A program made the translations under genes and the position numbers. Shown here in pieces: positions 16,156 to 25,804 of a stretch of 64,000 nucleotides of DNA. The stretch comes from Pediococcus pentosaceus (GTDB taxonomy: Bacteria; Bacillota; Bacilli; Lactobacillales; Lactobacillaceae), in NCBI RefSeq assembly GCF_001437285.1, contig NZ_JQBF01000004.1, forward strand, positions 124,001 to 188,000, read 5' to 3'. Within the stretch, counting starts at the first letter, position 1. Each line of letters starts with the position of its first letter. The notes beneath the pieces were generated by a model, which had not been told where the DNA came from, made no database searches, and saw only the letters and a program-made list of their open reading frames with translations.

Positions 16156-17544
16156 ATGAAAATAATAGATAAAATTTTGAGAAAAGAATCATTAGATAAT
16201 TACTTAAAGTCTGACTCAAAATTCGAAAAAACCATTGGTCCAAAAGACTTACTGGCGCTCGGAATTGGTGCAGTAATTGGAACTGGAATTTTCATCCTTC
16301 CTGGTACCGTTGCAGCACTGAAGGCTGGACCATCGATTACAATTTCTTTCGTGATTGCTGCAATTGTATGCGCGCTAGCCGGCATGTGCTATGCCGAATT
16401 TGCAGCCTCTATTCCAGTTGCTGGGAGTGCCTATTCGTATGGAACCATCATTTACGGTGAACTTCCCGGTTGGGTGCTAGGTTGGGCCTTAATTTTGGAA
16501 TATGTCTTAGCAGTAGCGGCCGTTTCCACTGGATGGTCCGCTTATTTTGGTTCTCTCCTGGGTGGTTTTGGGATACACATCCCTACTGCCATTTCTGGAT
16601 CATTTAATCCAAGTCATGGAACTTACATTAATTTATTCGCAATTATTATCGTCTTGCTAATCGGATTTTTACTTAATCGAGGCTTCCAGTCGTCCATTCG
16701 GATCAATAACTTTATGGTCTTTGTTAAAATTGCTATCATTCTAATTTTTATTTTAGTCGGAATCTTTTATGTTAAACCTACTAATTGGAAACCTTATTTT
16801 CCATTTGGCGTGCACGGTACTTTAGCCGGTGCCTCAACGGTCTTTTTTGCTTATTTAGGTTTTGATACAGTTTCTGCATCAGCAGCAGAAGTTAAAAATC
16901 CTTCGAAAACGATGCCCATTGGCATTATCGGAACTTTAATTATTGCCACCATCTTCTATGTGGCCGTTTCTTTGGTTCTTACGGGGATGGTTCCTTACAC
17001 TAAGCTCAATGTTGCCAATCCCGTTGCCCTAGCTTTACAGTTAGTCCATCAAAATTGGGTAGCCGGATTACTTTCATTGGGCGCTTTAGCCGGAATGACT
17101 ACCATGATGATTTCTATGATTTATGGAAGTTCCCGTCTGGTATATGCTACAGGACGCGATGGTTTGTTGCCTAAGGTCTTAGGAAACCTAGTGGGTGAAC
17201 ATCATTCGCCACGCAATGCCATGGTGGTAGTTACCATTTTTATCGCCTTTCTAGGAGGCTTCGTTCCTTTAGATCAATTAACTAACTTAGTCAATATGGG
17301 GACTTTACTAGCATTCGCTTTGGTATCCTTGGGAATTATTCCTCTGCGTCATCGCCAAGATATTCCTAATACGGGCTTTAAAGTACCCGGATATCCATTT
17401 ATCCCCATCATTTCAGCCTTGGCTTGTATCTATTTAATTACCACACTTTCGGTGGAAACCTGGATTGGTTCTGCCATCTGGTTTGGAATTGGATTAATTA
17501 TCTACTTTAGTTATGGAATTCATCATAGTAAACTGGCCCAATAA
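16156..17544 (+). CDS. APC family amino-acid permease (cationic type)
   Basis: This 462-residue integral membrane protein has about 12 to 13 helices. The first helix carries GIGAVIGTGIFILPGT, the APC substrate-binding unwound helix. Overall it resembles the YfnA/CAT subgroup of cationic or branched amino-acid permeases. It starts at an ATG behind AAGGAAG and is transcribed alone from a strong promoter, ending at a bidirectional terminator. The substrate is not readable from sequence. Confidence 0.88.
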   Translation: MKIIDKILRKESLDNYLKSDSKFEKTIGPKDLLALGIGAVIGTGIFILPGTVAALKAGPSITISFVIAAIVCALAGMCYAEFAASIPVAGSAYSYGTIIYGELPGWVLGWALILEYVLAVAAVSTGWSAYFGSLLGGFGIHIPTAISGSFNPSHGTYINLFAIIIVLLIGFLLNRGFQSSIRINNFMVFVKIAIILIFILVGIFYVKPTNWKPYFPFGVHGTLAGASTVFFAYLGFDTVSASAAEVKNPSKTMPIGIIGTLIIATIFYVAVSLVLTGMVPYTKLNVANPVALALQLVHQNWVAGLLSLGALAGMTTMMISMIYGSSRLVYATGRDGLLPKVLGNLVGEHHSPRNAMVVVTIFIAFLGGFVPLDQLTNLVNMGTLLAFALVSLGIIPLRHRQDIPNTGFKVPGYPFIPIISALACIYLITTLSVETWIGSAIWFGIGLIIYFSYGIHHSKLAQ

Positions 17545-17590
17545 AAAAAGAGTTGTGATAAAGGCAAATGTCTTTAATCACAACTCTTTT
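17545..17590. terminator. Bidirectional intrinsic terminator
   Basis: AAAAGAGTTGTGAT pairs with ATCACAACTCTTTT, with an inner AAAG/CTTT extension and T/A runs on both flanks. It lies between convergent genes. Confidence 0.85.
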
Positions 17591-17603
17591 AATTTATTTC
17601 ATA

Positions 17604-18950
17604 CTAACTTGGAAGTTTATTAAGCACATATAGCATTAGTGCGAAAGCGACCATTAAAATCCAAACAACGTAATTAACTTCCTTACGGCGACCAGCAACG
17701 GTCATTAAGATTGGATAAGTTAAGAATCCAAATGCCATTCCGTAGGAAATATTGTAAGTCAATGGCATTCCAATAATGGTGAGGAAGGCTGGCATAGCAA
17801 TTTCAAATTTATCCCAATTAATTTCACGAAGCGCAGAAGCCATCAATACCCCAACCACGATTAGAGCTGGTGCAGTTACTTGCGTTGTAACGACTGTTAA
17901 AAGTGGTGAGAAAAACATACTAAATACAAACAAGATTCCAACGGTTAGAGAAGTCAGTCCTGTTCGTCCACCAACTGCAATACCGGCAGATGATTCCACA
18001 TAAGTTGCTGTGGGTGTAGTTCCCATTACTGATCCAGCTAACATTGAAATTGAATCTGCCATTAGAGCCTGTCCAATTCGTGGCATTTTATTGTTTTTCA
18101 TAATTCCAGCTTGTTGAGCTAACCCAATTAAAGTACCAGCGGTATCAAAAAACGCAACTAGCAATAAGATTAAAACTACGGCCCACATCTCAGGGTCAGC
18201 GATTGAAGGCAAATGAGCAATTCCCACTCCAAATGTTGGTTTCATACTAGGAGCAAGGGAAATCAAATGCTCCGGCATTTTAATCAAACCTGTCACCAAC
18301 CCTAAAATCGCAGTGGAAACTAAACCGATAAAGATTGAACCTGGCACTTTTTTCGCCATTAAAATCGCGATTACAAAAATTCCAAAAATGGTTAACCACG
18401 TTGTGGGAACGGACAAGGAACCCATCTCAACTAATGAGGTCTTACTTGCTGTAACTAATCCACCGCCTTGCAGCCCGATAAACGCAATGAAGATCCCAAT
18501 CCCAGCCGCCATAGCTAATTTGAGATCTTTAGAAATTGAATCAATCACAATTTCACGTACTTTGAGGAAGGATAAAATTGTGAATAAAACAGAAGCAATA
18601 AATACTCCGGCCATCGCCTTTTCCCATGGAATTCCCATTCCTAAAACAACTGAGAAAGTGAAAAAGGCATTGTCACCCAATCCAGGCGCAATCGCAATCG
18701 GATAATTTGCAAGAAAAGCCATCAACGCACAGCCGATAATTGCTGAAATGGCCGTTGCTGTGAAAACCGCTCCTTTATCCATCCCGGCTTGCCCTAGGAT
18801 TGTAGGATTAACAAACAAAATGTATGCCATTGAAACAAAAGTCGTTAAACCGGCTAAAATTTCTCTTTTAACCGTAGTATGTTGTTCTGTAAGATGAAAC
18901 GTTCGGTCTAATAATCCATATGAAGCATTATCATCCAATTTTTGATCCAT
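17604..18950 (-). CDS. pbuG: Guanine/hypoxanthine permease, AzgA (NCS2) family
   Basis: This 448-residue permease has 12 to 13 helices. Hallmarks are AGLTTFVSMAYILFVNP near residue 34, NAFFTFSVVLGMG, and AFFDTAGTLIGLAQQAG, all typical of AzgA-type purine permeases, which symport guanine, hypoxanthine or adenine. It is transcribed alone. I looked for a purine riboswitch upstream and found none, but a PurBox-like sequence lies at 19026-19038. Confidence 0.85.
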   Translation of the reverse strand: MDQKLDDNASYGLLDRTFHLTEQHTTVKREILAGLTTFVSMAYILFVNPTILGQAGMDKGAVFTATAISAIIGCALMAFLANYPIAIAPGLGDNAFFTFSVVLGMGIPWEKAMAGVFIASVLFTILSFLKVREIVIDSISKDLKLAMAAGIGIFIAFIGLQGGGLVTASKTSLVEMGSLSVPTTWLTIFGIFVIAILMAKKVPGSIFIGLVSTAILGLVTGLIKMPEHLISLAPSMKPTFGVGIAHLPSIADPEMWAVVLILLLVAFFDTAGTLIGLAQQAGIMKNNKMPRIGQALMADSISMLAGSVMGTTPTATYVESSAGIAVGGRTGLTSLTVGILFVFSMFFSPLLTVVTTQVTAPALIVVGVLMASALREINWDKFEIAMPAFLTIIGMPLTYNISYGMAFGFLTYPILMTVAGRRKEVNYVVWILMVAFALMLYVLNKLPS

Positions 18951-19025
18951 TATTTCGTTCCCCCATCAAAATCTTTTTTATCAACTTCCATATTATTCCA
19001 TACTTTAATGTTGTTTTCAACACCT

Positions 19026-19038
19026 AATGTTCGTTTAT
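19026..19038 (-). promoter_or_regulatory. PurBox-like sequence upstream of pbuG
   Basis: ATAAACGAACATT on the minus strand matches 12 of 13 positions of the PurR box AWWWCCGAACWWT. A poorer copy (11 of 13) lies on the other strand at 19087-19099. They are about 80 and 140 bases from the pbuG start. Confidence 0.4.
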
Positions 19039-19189
19039 AGATGCTTATAAACGTCATAAAAGCTTATTTTTTTATTTCATGAAATTTAAAACGAACTTTT
19101 TCTTATTTTTAAAATATTTCAAGGCCTAATTATGTTTTATTGCTTTAGGCGTATAATATGAAACATAAATATTGTGGAGGTTCCATGTT

Positions 19190-21629
19190 ATGAAAAACAA
19201 TCAATTCGGTCGAATACGACTGGATCGCACTACTGAACTTGAAGAATTAAAAAACATTCATTTTATTGATGCTGATTTATTAGCTGATCCGAAAGCCCAG
19301 TTAAAAGATTTTCTAAAACGTTCTTGCCTCGTAAGTAATAGCGAAGCAACTTTCCAACAAAAGTTAAGCAATCTACTCGCAACCCCTGATCAAACTATGG
19401 CGGCTTTTTTCGAAAGTGATCAACCACTAACTTTAGAAATTTTTATCTTATTAGAACTCCAATTACTTCAATTTGAGGCCGATACTGATTATCAAATTGA
19501 AGATCCACTTAGTGCCATTAGCAAAATTCAACTTCCAGAACTCGATCTCAAAAACTTTGAAACTAGTGCGGATGTGGCACACGCTTGGTATAACTTACTA
19601 ACTACCCACACCAAAAATGGAGAAGTCTATTTAGACCGCCTAACTCAACAAGGTTATTTCGTTAGTTTTTACCCAACGACCACTAAGCCCCTTTTCTTCA
19701 ATGGAAAAGCCCAAGCAGTCTTCGATCCTCATCAGTTGATCCGTGAAGTAGTTTATGTGGAAGCCCCTCTCGATACTGATCATGATGGACAGCGCGATTT
19801 ACTTAAAGCCGAAATTTTACGACCCGCTCAAACTGCTCATGGATACCAAGCTCCAGTCCTATATACAGCGAGTCCTTATAATCAAGGGACAAATGATAGT
19901 TATGGAGAAGCAATTACGCACAACGTTGATGTTCCTTTAACTGAAAAAGCGGTTCAAAAAATTTCTAAATCCGACGTCACTGCCGAACCCTTCAGCCAAA
20001 CACTTCCTGCTGAACGTAAAGTGGCTGGAATGGCTACAAAAGCAAGTGAAACTTTTGCTCGCGAACAGCCCTATACTTTGAATAATTACTTCTTATCTCG
20101 GGGCTTCGCCGTGGTTTATGCTGCTGGGATTGGTACTCGAGATTCTGATGGACTTCGTGATACGGGCTCTGTCGAAGAAACCATTTCAACTACAGCAATC
20201 ATCGAATGGCTAGCCGGCAATCGACGCGCTTTTACTAACAAAACTGATAATCTTGAGATTAAAGCTTCTTGGTCTAATCATAAAATTGCCATGACGGGCC
20301 GCTCCTTATCTAGGCACCCTCGCCACTGCAGCTGCAACCACTGGGGTGGAAGGCTTAGAGACCATCATTTCAGAAGCAGCCATTTCTAGCTGGTACGATT
20401 ATTACCGAGACGGTGGTTTGGTCGCTGCTCCAGATACTTTCCAAGGCGAAGATATGGATGTCCTGGCCGCTGAAGTTTTAAGTCGTAAACATGATGCTGG
20501 GGATTATTTAGGCATCAAAGCCCACTTTGATCAAATTTTGAAACGTATTGAAAAAGATCAAGACCGTGACTCAGGTAATTATTCTAAATATTGGGACAGT
20601 AAGAATTATCTAAATAACGTTAAAAATATTAAAGCTGATATTATAATGGTTCATGGCCTCAATGACTGGAACGTTAAACCACGAAATGTAGGTAAGCTTT
20701 GGAACGCTGTTCGGGACTTACCGATCAATAAGAAAATTATTCTGCACCAAGGTCAACACATTTATATCAATGCTTTTCGTTCAATTGATTTCACCGATAT
20801 GATGAATCTATGGCTTAGTTACAAACTTTTTGACGTTCAAAATGGGGCTAACGAAGTCCTTCCTAATGTAATCATTCAAGATAATGTTGAACCTGAAACT
20901 TGGAACACTTATCAAGATTGGCAAGCAGCGGACGATGAGATTCGAGAATTTACACTACAAGCTAAAACGCTGGTGGATCGTGCTTCTGAAACTAAAAACG
21001 AGGCAGCTTCATTTCGAGATTCCCTTGATCCAGAATTTTTCGAAATGTATAAAAATGATTTAAAGCATTGGCATACTGATTTGCTAAACACAGAACATGC
21101 CACCAATGGTAAAAATCAAATGCGTAATAATCGCTTGATTTTTAAAACAGCACAAACTAAAGAAGATTGGTTAATCGATGGTACGCCTGAAGTTTCCGTT
21201 AACGTAGCAGTTAACCAACCATTTGGGATGCTTAGTTTCCAATTAGTTGATTTTGGAGATGCTAAACGTCTCAATCCTTCACCTAGCATTCTCCAACCAC
21301 GCTCTTTGAGTGGTAGTTTTGATTGGCGGACTGATGATCTACGCGAATTCACGCTTCAAAATGCGGTCACTCCTTGGAAAATGATTTCCAAAGGCCATAT
21401 CAACTTACAAAATCGTACTAATAATTATTGTGTTGATGAAGTTAAACCCCATCAATTCTATGATGTAAAATTAGAACTTCAACCTACGTTCTACCGCTTA
21501 TTAGCCGGTCATCAATTAGGACTAGTTATCTATGCTACTGATTTTGAGACTACCATTCGTGGTAACCAAGAACTGCTTTACTCTTTACAGTTAAACCAAA
21601 GTCATTTAAAAATAAAGTTAGCACACTAA
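19190..21629 (+). pseudogene. pepX: X-prolyl dipeptidyl aminopeptidase PepX, interrupted by a one-base frameshift
   Basis: The two frames (19190 to about 20306, then to 21629) together encode about 812 residues, the full length of PepX, an intracellular S15 serine peptidase that removes X-Pro dipeptides. The N-terminus MKNNQFGRIRLD is typical, with GGAGG 9 bases before the ATG. In frame one the protein reads IAMTGRS at the catalytic serine (codon 20303-20305) and then goes out of frame. Dropping one T of the TT at 20306-20307 restores [16 protein letters not shown] and joins the second frame perfectly. No other damage is visible, so it is a recent mutation or a sequencing error. The -10 TATAAT is at 19152-19157. 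Confidence 0.88.
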
Positions 21630-21682
21630 TTTAATTTTTAAATTTATTATTGATTAAACCAATGGTAAATCAATATGGGTTC

Positions 21683-21711
21683 TGGTCAGTTTCCTTCAAA
21701 TCTGATATTAT
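21683..21711 (+). promoter_or_regulatory. Promoter of pepI with extended -10
   Basis: TGGTCA (21683-21688), a 17-base spacer, and TATTAT (21706-21711) preceded by TGA. Upstream, at 21649-21674, lies a dyad (ATTGATT / AATCAAT with inner ACC/GGT) that could be an operator or the weak end of pepX transcription. Confidence 0.6.
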
Positions 21712-21742
21712 AAGCTTAAATTTAAGAAACTAGGTGAGTGTT

Positions 21743-22657
21743 TTGAAACAAGGAACAACAATTTTAACACTAGATAATGGATACCATTTATGGTCTCACA
21801 CTGATGGTGACGACGATTCAATCCATCTATTAGCTCTTCACGGTGGCCCTGGTGGAAACCATGAATATTGGGAAAACTTCCACGATGAACTTTTAAAGCA
21901 AGGCTTGAATGTCCAAGTACATTACTATGACCAACTGGGCTCATGGTATTCTGATCAACCAGATTACTCCGATCCTGAAATCGCCGAAAAATATCTATCA
22001 TATGATTACTTCTTAGACGAAGTTGAAGAAGTTCGTCAAAAACTTGGAATTGATCATTTCTACCTTATCGGTCAATCATGGGGTGGCGCATTAACAATGA
22101 TGTATGCTCTTAAATATGGTCAACATCTTAAGGGTGCTATCATTTCATCCATGGTCGATAACATTGACGAATATTTGGAACATCAAGATGCAATCCGTGA
22201 TGAAGCTCTTGCTCCTGAAGATGCTCAATTCATGCGTGACTGCGAAAAATCTGGTGACTGGGACAACGAACGTTACCAAAAATTAGTTGACATTTTGAAT
22301 GCTGCTTACGTTGATCGTAAACAACCAGTTGCAATCCGTCATTTAGTACCAACTATGGCTACTCCGGTTTATAATGCTTTCCAAGGCGATAACGAATTCG
22401 TTGTTACTGGAAAACTTAACGAATGGGATGTTCGTGACCAAATTAAAAATATCAATGTTCCAACCTTATTGACATTTGGTGAACATGAAACTATGCCGCT
22501 AGATTCAGCACGTCGTATGGCTGAAGTTATTCCTAACGCTAAGTTAGTTACAACGCCTAATGGTGGCCATCATCACATGATTGATAATGCACCAGTTTAC
22601 TTCAAACATCTTGCAGATTATCTTCGTGAAGTTGAAGCTGGAACTTTCAATAAGTAA
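21743..22657 (+). CDS. pepI: Proline iminopeptidase
   Basis: This 304-residue alpha/beta hydrolase releases N-terminal proline from peptides in the cytoplasm. Family motifs are HGGPGG (oxyanion loop), GQSWGG with the nucleophilic serine, and GGHHHM with the catalytic histidine. The acid residue is expected near GEHETM/PLDSA. I chose the TTG at 21743 with AGGTGAG just upstream; a GTG at 21734 lies within that site. It follows pepX and works on the same proline-rich peptides. Confidence 0.88.
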   Translation: MKQGTTILTLDNGYHLWSHTDGDDDSIHLLALHGGPGGNHEYWENFHDELLKQGLNVQVHYYDQLGSWYSDQPDYSDPEIAEKYLSYDYFLDEVEEVRQKLGIDHFYLIGQSWGGALTMMYALKYGQHLKGAIISSMVDNIDEYLEHQDAIRDEALAPEDAQFMRDCEKSGDWDNERYQKLVDILNAAYVDRKQPVAIRHLVPTMATPVYNAFQGDNEFVVTGKLNEWDVRDQIKNINVPTLLTFGEHETMPLDSARRMAEVIPNAKLVTTPNGGHHHMIDNAPVYFKHLADYLREVEAGTFNK

Positions 22658-22675
22658 TCTAAATAAGTCATATTT

Positions 22676-22710
22676 AAAAAGGACTAACTAATTTTTAGTT
22701 AGTCCTTTTT
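22676..22710 (+). terminator. Intrinsic terminator of pepI
   Basis: AAAAAGGACTAACTA pairs perfectly with TAGTTAGTCCTTTTT around a 5-base loop. Confidence 0.88.
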
Positions 22711-22726
22711 ACTAGCTTACCGCCTG

Positions 22727-22740
22727 TAAAAGCGCTATTA
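22727..22740. promoter_or_regulatory. cre-like site upstream of the aldo/keto reductase
   Basis: TAAAAGCGCTATTA matches 12 of 14 positions of the cre consensus and lies 37 bases upstream of the start. The promoter itself is not clear. Confidence 0.4.
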
Positions 22741-22776
22741 TTAATATAGTTTATTGGTAATCAAGGAGGCTTTTTG

Positions 22777-23628
22777 ATGAATAATTTAACAGATACTTAT
22801 ACCCTTAACAACGGAGTTAAAATCCCCGTAGTTGGTTTTGGAACTTGGCAATCTAAAGATGGTGATGAAGCTTATAATGCAGTTAAGGCTGCTTTAGAAG
22901 CGGGCTACCGTCATATTGATACAGCTGCAGCTTATGGAAACGAAGAAAGTGTTGGCAAAGCCATTAAAGATAGTGGAATTGATCGTAAAGAACTTTTCCT
23001 CACGTCTAAATTATGGAATCGTGACCATGGCTACGAATCAGCTAAAAAAGCGTTAGATACTAGTTTAGCTAAATTAGGTACTGATTACCTCGACTTATAC
23101 CTAATTCACTGGCCAAATCCAGTCCAATTCCGTGATGAATGGCAACAGCGCAACGCTGACTCATGGCGTGCTATGGAAGAAGCCCTCGATGCTGGTAAAG
23201 TACGTGCGATTGGTGTATCTAATTTCCGTGCTCATCATCTTGATGAACTTTTGAAAACTGCCAAAGTAACTCCAGCAGTCAACCAAATCTTCCTAAATCC
23301 TAGTGATACTGAAGATGAAGTTGTGGCCTACAATAAAGAACATGGTATTCTTTCGGAAGCATATAGTCCACTAGGAACTGGTAAGATTTTTACCATTCCA
23401 GAACTTAAAGATATCGCTGCTAAATACAATAAGAGTGTCGCTCAAGTCGTACTTCGTTGGTCACTACAACACGGCTTCTTACCTCTTCCTAAGTCAGTTC
23501 ACGCTGACCGTATTAAACAAAACACCGAAATCTTTGATTTTGAACTTTCAGATGACGACATCAAGAAAATTGATGATTTCCATGGTGTAGCTGGTCTAGC
23601 TCAGGATCCAGATACCACAGACTTTTAA
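22777..23628 (+). CDS. Aldo/keto reductase (2,5-diketo-gluconate reductase type)
   Basis: This 283-residue NADPH-dependent oxidoreductase has a TIM-barrel fold. Catalytic tetrad regions are all present: D and Y in HIDTAAAYGNE, K in TSKLW, H in LIHWP. NADPH-binding features near the end include PKSVHADRIKQN. I chose the ATG at 22777 with AAGGAGG 7 bases upstream. It is monocistronic with a perfect bidirectional terminator behind. It probably reduces small aldehydes or ketones. Confidence 0.88.
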   Translation: MNNLTDTYTLNNGVKIPVVGFGTWQSKDGDEAYNAVKAALEAGYRHIDTAAAYGNEESVGKAIKDSGIDRKELFLTSKLWNRDHGYESAKKALDTSLAKLGTDYLDLYLIHWPNPVQFRDEWQQRNADSWRAMEEALDAGKVRAIGVSNFRAHHLDELLKTAKVTPAVNQIFLNPSDTEDEVVAYNKEHGILSEAYSPLGTGKIFTIPELKDIAAKYNKSVAQVVLRWSLQHGFLPLPKSVHADRIKQNTEIFDFELSDDDIKKIDDFHGVAGLAQDPDTTDF

Positions 23629-23641
23629 GCTATTGAGTATT

Positions 23642-23671
23642 AAAAAAGCAACCCCACGGGGTTGCTTTTTT
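23642..23671. terminator. Bidirectional intrinsic terminator
   Basis: AAAAAAGCAACCCC pairs perfectly with GGGGTTGCTTTTTT around a 2-base centre. It lies between convergent genes. Confidence 0.88.
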
Positions 23672-23677
23672 GCTTGG

Positions 23678-25228
23678 TTATTCGCGATCTAGACGTAATT
23701 TTTCTACGTTAATTTCCTTATCAATCCATTGGGAATAGAAACTATCCTCATGGGATACAACGATCAAATTGCCTTTAAAGCGTTGTAACGCTTCACTTAA
23801 GGCCCGCTTCGTTTCATCATCCAAATGGTTTGTTGGTTCATCCATGATTAAGAAATTTGAATCAATCAACTCCATTAAAGCTAATTTAACCTTAGTTTGT
23901 TCTCCACCACTAAGTTGTTTCATCGGCTTCATAGTATCAGCAGCATTGATTCCACACTTAGCCAATTTAGTCCGAATGGTTTTAGGCAACATCTTAGGGT
24001 ATTGGTTTTGAATGGTTTCTAATGGTGTCAATTTAGGATTATCCCATATTAATTCTTGGGTGAAGTAATTAACTTTGGCAGATGGTGAAAAATGGGCTTC
24101 TCCACCTAAAGCTGGAATTACTCCTAAGATACTCTTAATCAAGGTTGACTTACCCGCACCGTTAAACCCAGAGAAAGCTACTTTTTCGCCCGCCGACATT
24201 GAAAATGTCACTGGTTCAAGCAATTGCTTCTTGCCGTAACCTACCGCTAATTTATTCACAGCAACTGCATTTTGAGATCCAGTATCGAGATATGGAAAAT
24301 CAAAATGACCCTTTAAGTTTTCACTAGGTGGATCGATTTTTTCCATCCGATTTAACATCTTCTCCCGTGATTTAGCCATCGTCGAACGTTGGCCAGCTTT
24401 ATTCTTACGAATGAAGTTTTCAGCTTTTTCAATCACTACTTGTTGTTTCTCAAACGCTTTTAATTGGGCTTCCTTACGCGCATCTTTTTGACGCATTGCT
24501 GATTGGAAGTCACCACGATACTTAGTAATTTTATTAAATGAAACATCACAAATACAGTTAGTAACCTTCTGCAAGAAATCGTAGTCATGGGAAATCACCA
24601 TGAAAGCTCCTTCAAAGCCATTTAAGTAATCTGCCAACCAACTAATATGAGCAGTATCTAAGTAGTTTGTCGGTTCATCCAAAATTAAAACGTCTGGATT
24701 TTGAAGAAGTAACTTAGCCAAAATAATCTTAGAACGTTGTCCACCACTCATTTCGCTTACGATATGATCTTTACCAATATCGTCGAGACCTAAACCGGTC
24801 ATTACTCGATTAATTTCCGTATCAATGTCATAGAAATTATTGGCATCTAAGTTTTCCTGGATTCTTCCAGCTTTTTCTAGCAACTTGTCGTCTAAATTTT
24901 CAGCATAATCTGCATAGTACTTCTCCATCAAATCACGTTGACGGAATAACTCTGCATATGCGGTCGTTAAAAATTCATACAAGGTATCTTCCTTAGGAAT
25001 GTCCGCATACTGGTCTAAGTAACCATACGTCACTTTATTTTGCCAAATAATGCGACCCTTGTCTGGTAACGTTTCCCCCGTTAAAATCTTAATTAACGTA
25101 CTTTTACCAGCACCATTTTGTCCCACAATTCCCATGTGGTCTTCTTTATTTAACTCAAAATTTGCATCTTCGTAGAGCTCTTTGTCCGCAAAACCGTGGC
25201 TCAAATGCTCAACTGATAATAAACTCAT
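23678..25228 (-). CDS. ABC-F family ATPase (YkpA/YbiT type)
   Basis: This 516-residue soluble protein has two ABC domains, each with Walker A (GQNGAGKST near 36-44; GFNGAGKST near 357-365) and signatures (MSGGQRSK; LSGGEQTK). A charged linker (about 240-300) corresponds to the P-site tRNA interaction motif. No membrane helices are present. ABC-F proteins act on ribosomes as translation factors or antibiotic-resistance factors; this subgroup is usually housekeeping. It is a single gene, divergent from the VOC gene. Confidence 0.87.
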   Translation of the reverse strand: MSLLSVEHLSHGFADKELYEDANFELNKEDHMGIVGQNGAGKSTLIKILTGETLPDKGRIIWQNKVTYGYLDQYADIPKEDTLYEFLTTAYAELFRQRDLMEKYYADYAENLDDKLLEKAGRIQENLDANNFYDIDTEINRVMTGLGLDDIGKDHIVSEMSGGQRSKIILAKLLLQNPDVLILDEPTNYLDTAHISWLADYLNGFEGAFMVISHDYDFLQKVTNCICDVSFNKITKYRGDFQSAMRQKDARKEAQLKAFEKQQVVIEKAENFIRKNKAGQRSTMAKSREKMLNRMEKIDPPSENLKGHFDFPYLDTGSQNAVAVNKLAVGYGKKQLLEPVTFSMSAGEKVAFSGFNGAGKSTLIKSILGVIPALGGEAHFSPSAKVNYFTQELIWDNPKLTPLETIQNQYPKMLPKTIRTKLAKCGINAADTMKPMKQLSGGEQTKVKLALMELIDSNFLIMDEPTNHLDDETKRALSEALQRFKGNLIVVSHEDSFYSQWIDKEINVEKLRLDRE

Positions 25229-25346
25229 TTTTTCACCTTAACTTTTCTAAAATAACTAATAACCACCGTAGCATGAATTTATACAAATCGTCAATCCAAT
25301 TTGCCTATGCTATACTTAATCTCGTTATTAGGAGGACTTACATACA

Positions 25347-25721
25347 ATGAATATTCGTGAAATTGATCATATTACGCTAACTGTATCTGATGTCGCTCGT
25401 AGCGAACGCTTTTATCATGAAGTTTTCGATATGCCGATTCTAACCGATGCTCCATTCGCGGGGGTTCGCGCTGGCAAACAACGAATTTACTTCGTTACTC
25501 CAGACCAACAACCCCAATTTGCTCCAGCTCAAGCTACTACTGGTAGCATTGCCCTTTCCGTTGTTGCTAAAAATCCAATGGAAGAAATTGTTAACCATCT
25601 CAAAAGTTATTTCATCGAAATTATCGACGATCCTAAAACTCGCCAAGGAACTCATGGCAATGTTCAATCACTCTTAATTAAAGATCCCGATGGTAATCTG
25701 ATTGAAATCGCTAATTACTAA
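25347..25721 (+). CDS. VOC (glyoxalase/bleomycin-resistance fold) family protein
   Basis: This 124-residue protein starts IREIDHITLTVSDVARSERFYHEV, with the metal-ligand histidine at position 8 and a glutamate in DPDGNLIEIANY near the end, as in single-domain VOC enzymes. By family it may be a glyoxalase-type, thiol-transferase or ring-cleaving enzyme; the substrate is unknown. AGGAGG lies about 12 bases before the ATG, and an extended -10 (TGCTATACT) lies upstream. Confidence 0.8.
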   Translation: MNIREIDHITLTVSDVARSERFYHEVFDMPILTDAPFAGVRAGKQRIYFVTPDQQPQFAPAQATTGSIALSVVAKNPMEEIVNHLKSYFIEIIDDPKTRQGTHGNVQSLLIKDPDGNLIEIANY

Positions 25722-25760
25722 AATAACGATTAGGATGTAACCATTTTAGCATCAAAAACA

Positions 25761-25800
25761 AAAGGAAGTCTCGACTAAAAAAGTCAAGGCTTCCTTTTTT
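25761..25800. terminator. Bidirectional intrinsic terminator
   Basis: AAAGGAAG pairs with CTTCCTTT with an inner GACT/AGTC pairing; T and A runs flank it. It lies between the convergent VOC gene and map. Confidence 0.75.
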
Positions 25801-25804
25801 GCTT

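Noticed and set aside
18951-19189. Purine riboswitch upstream of pbuG
   Set aside because: The conserved junction and loop sequences of the aptamer could not be found on the minus strand, and no terminator hairpin lies before the start.
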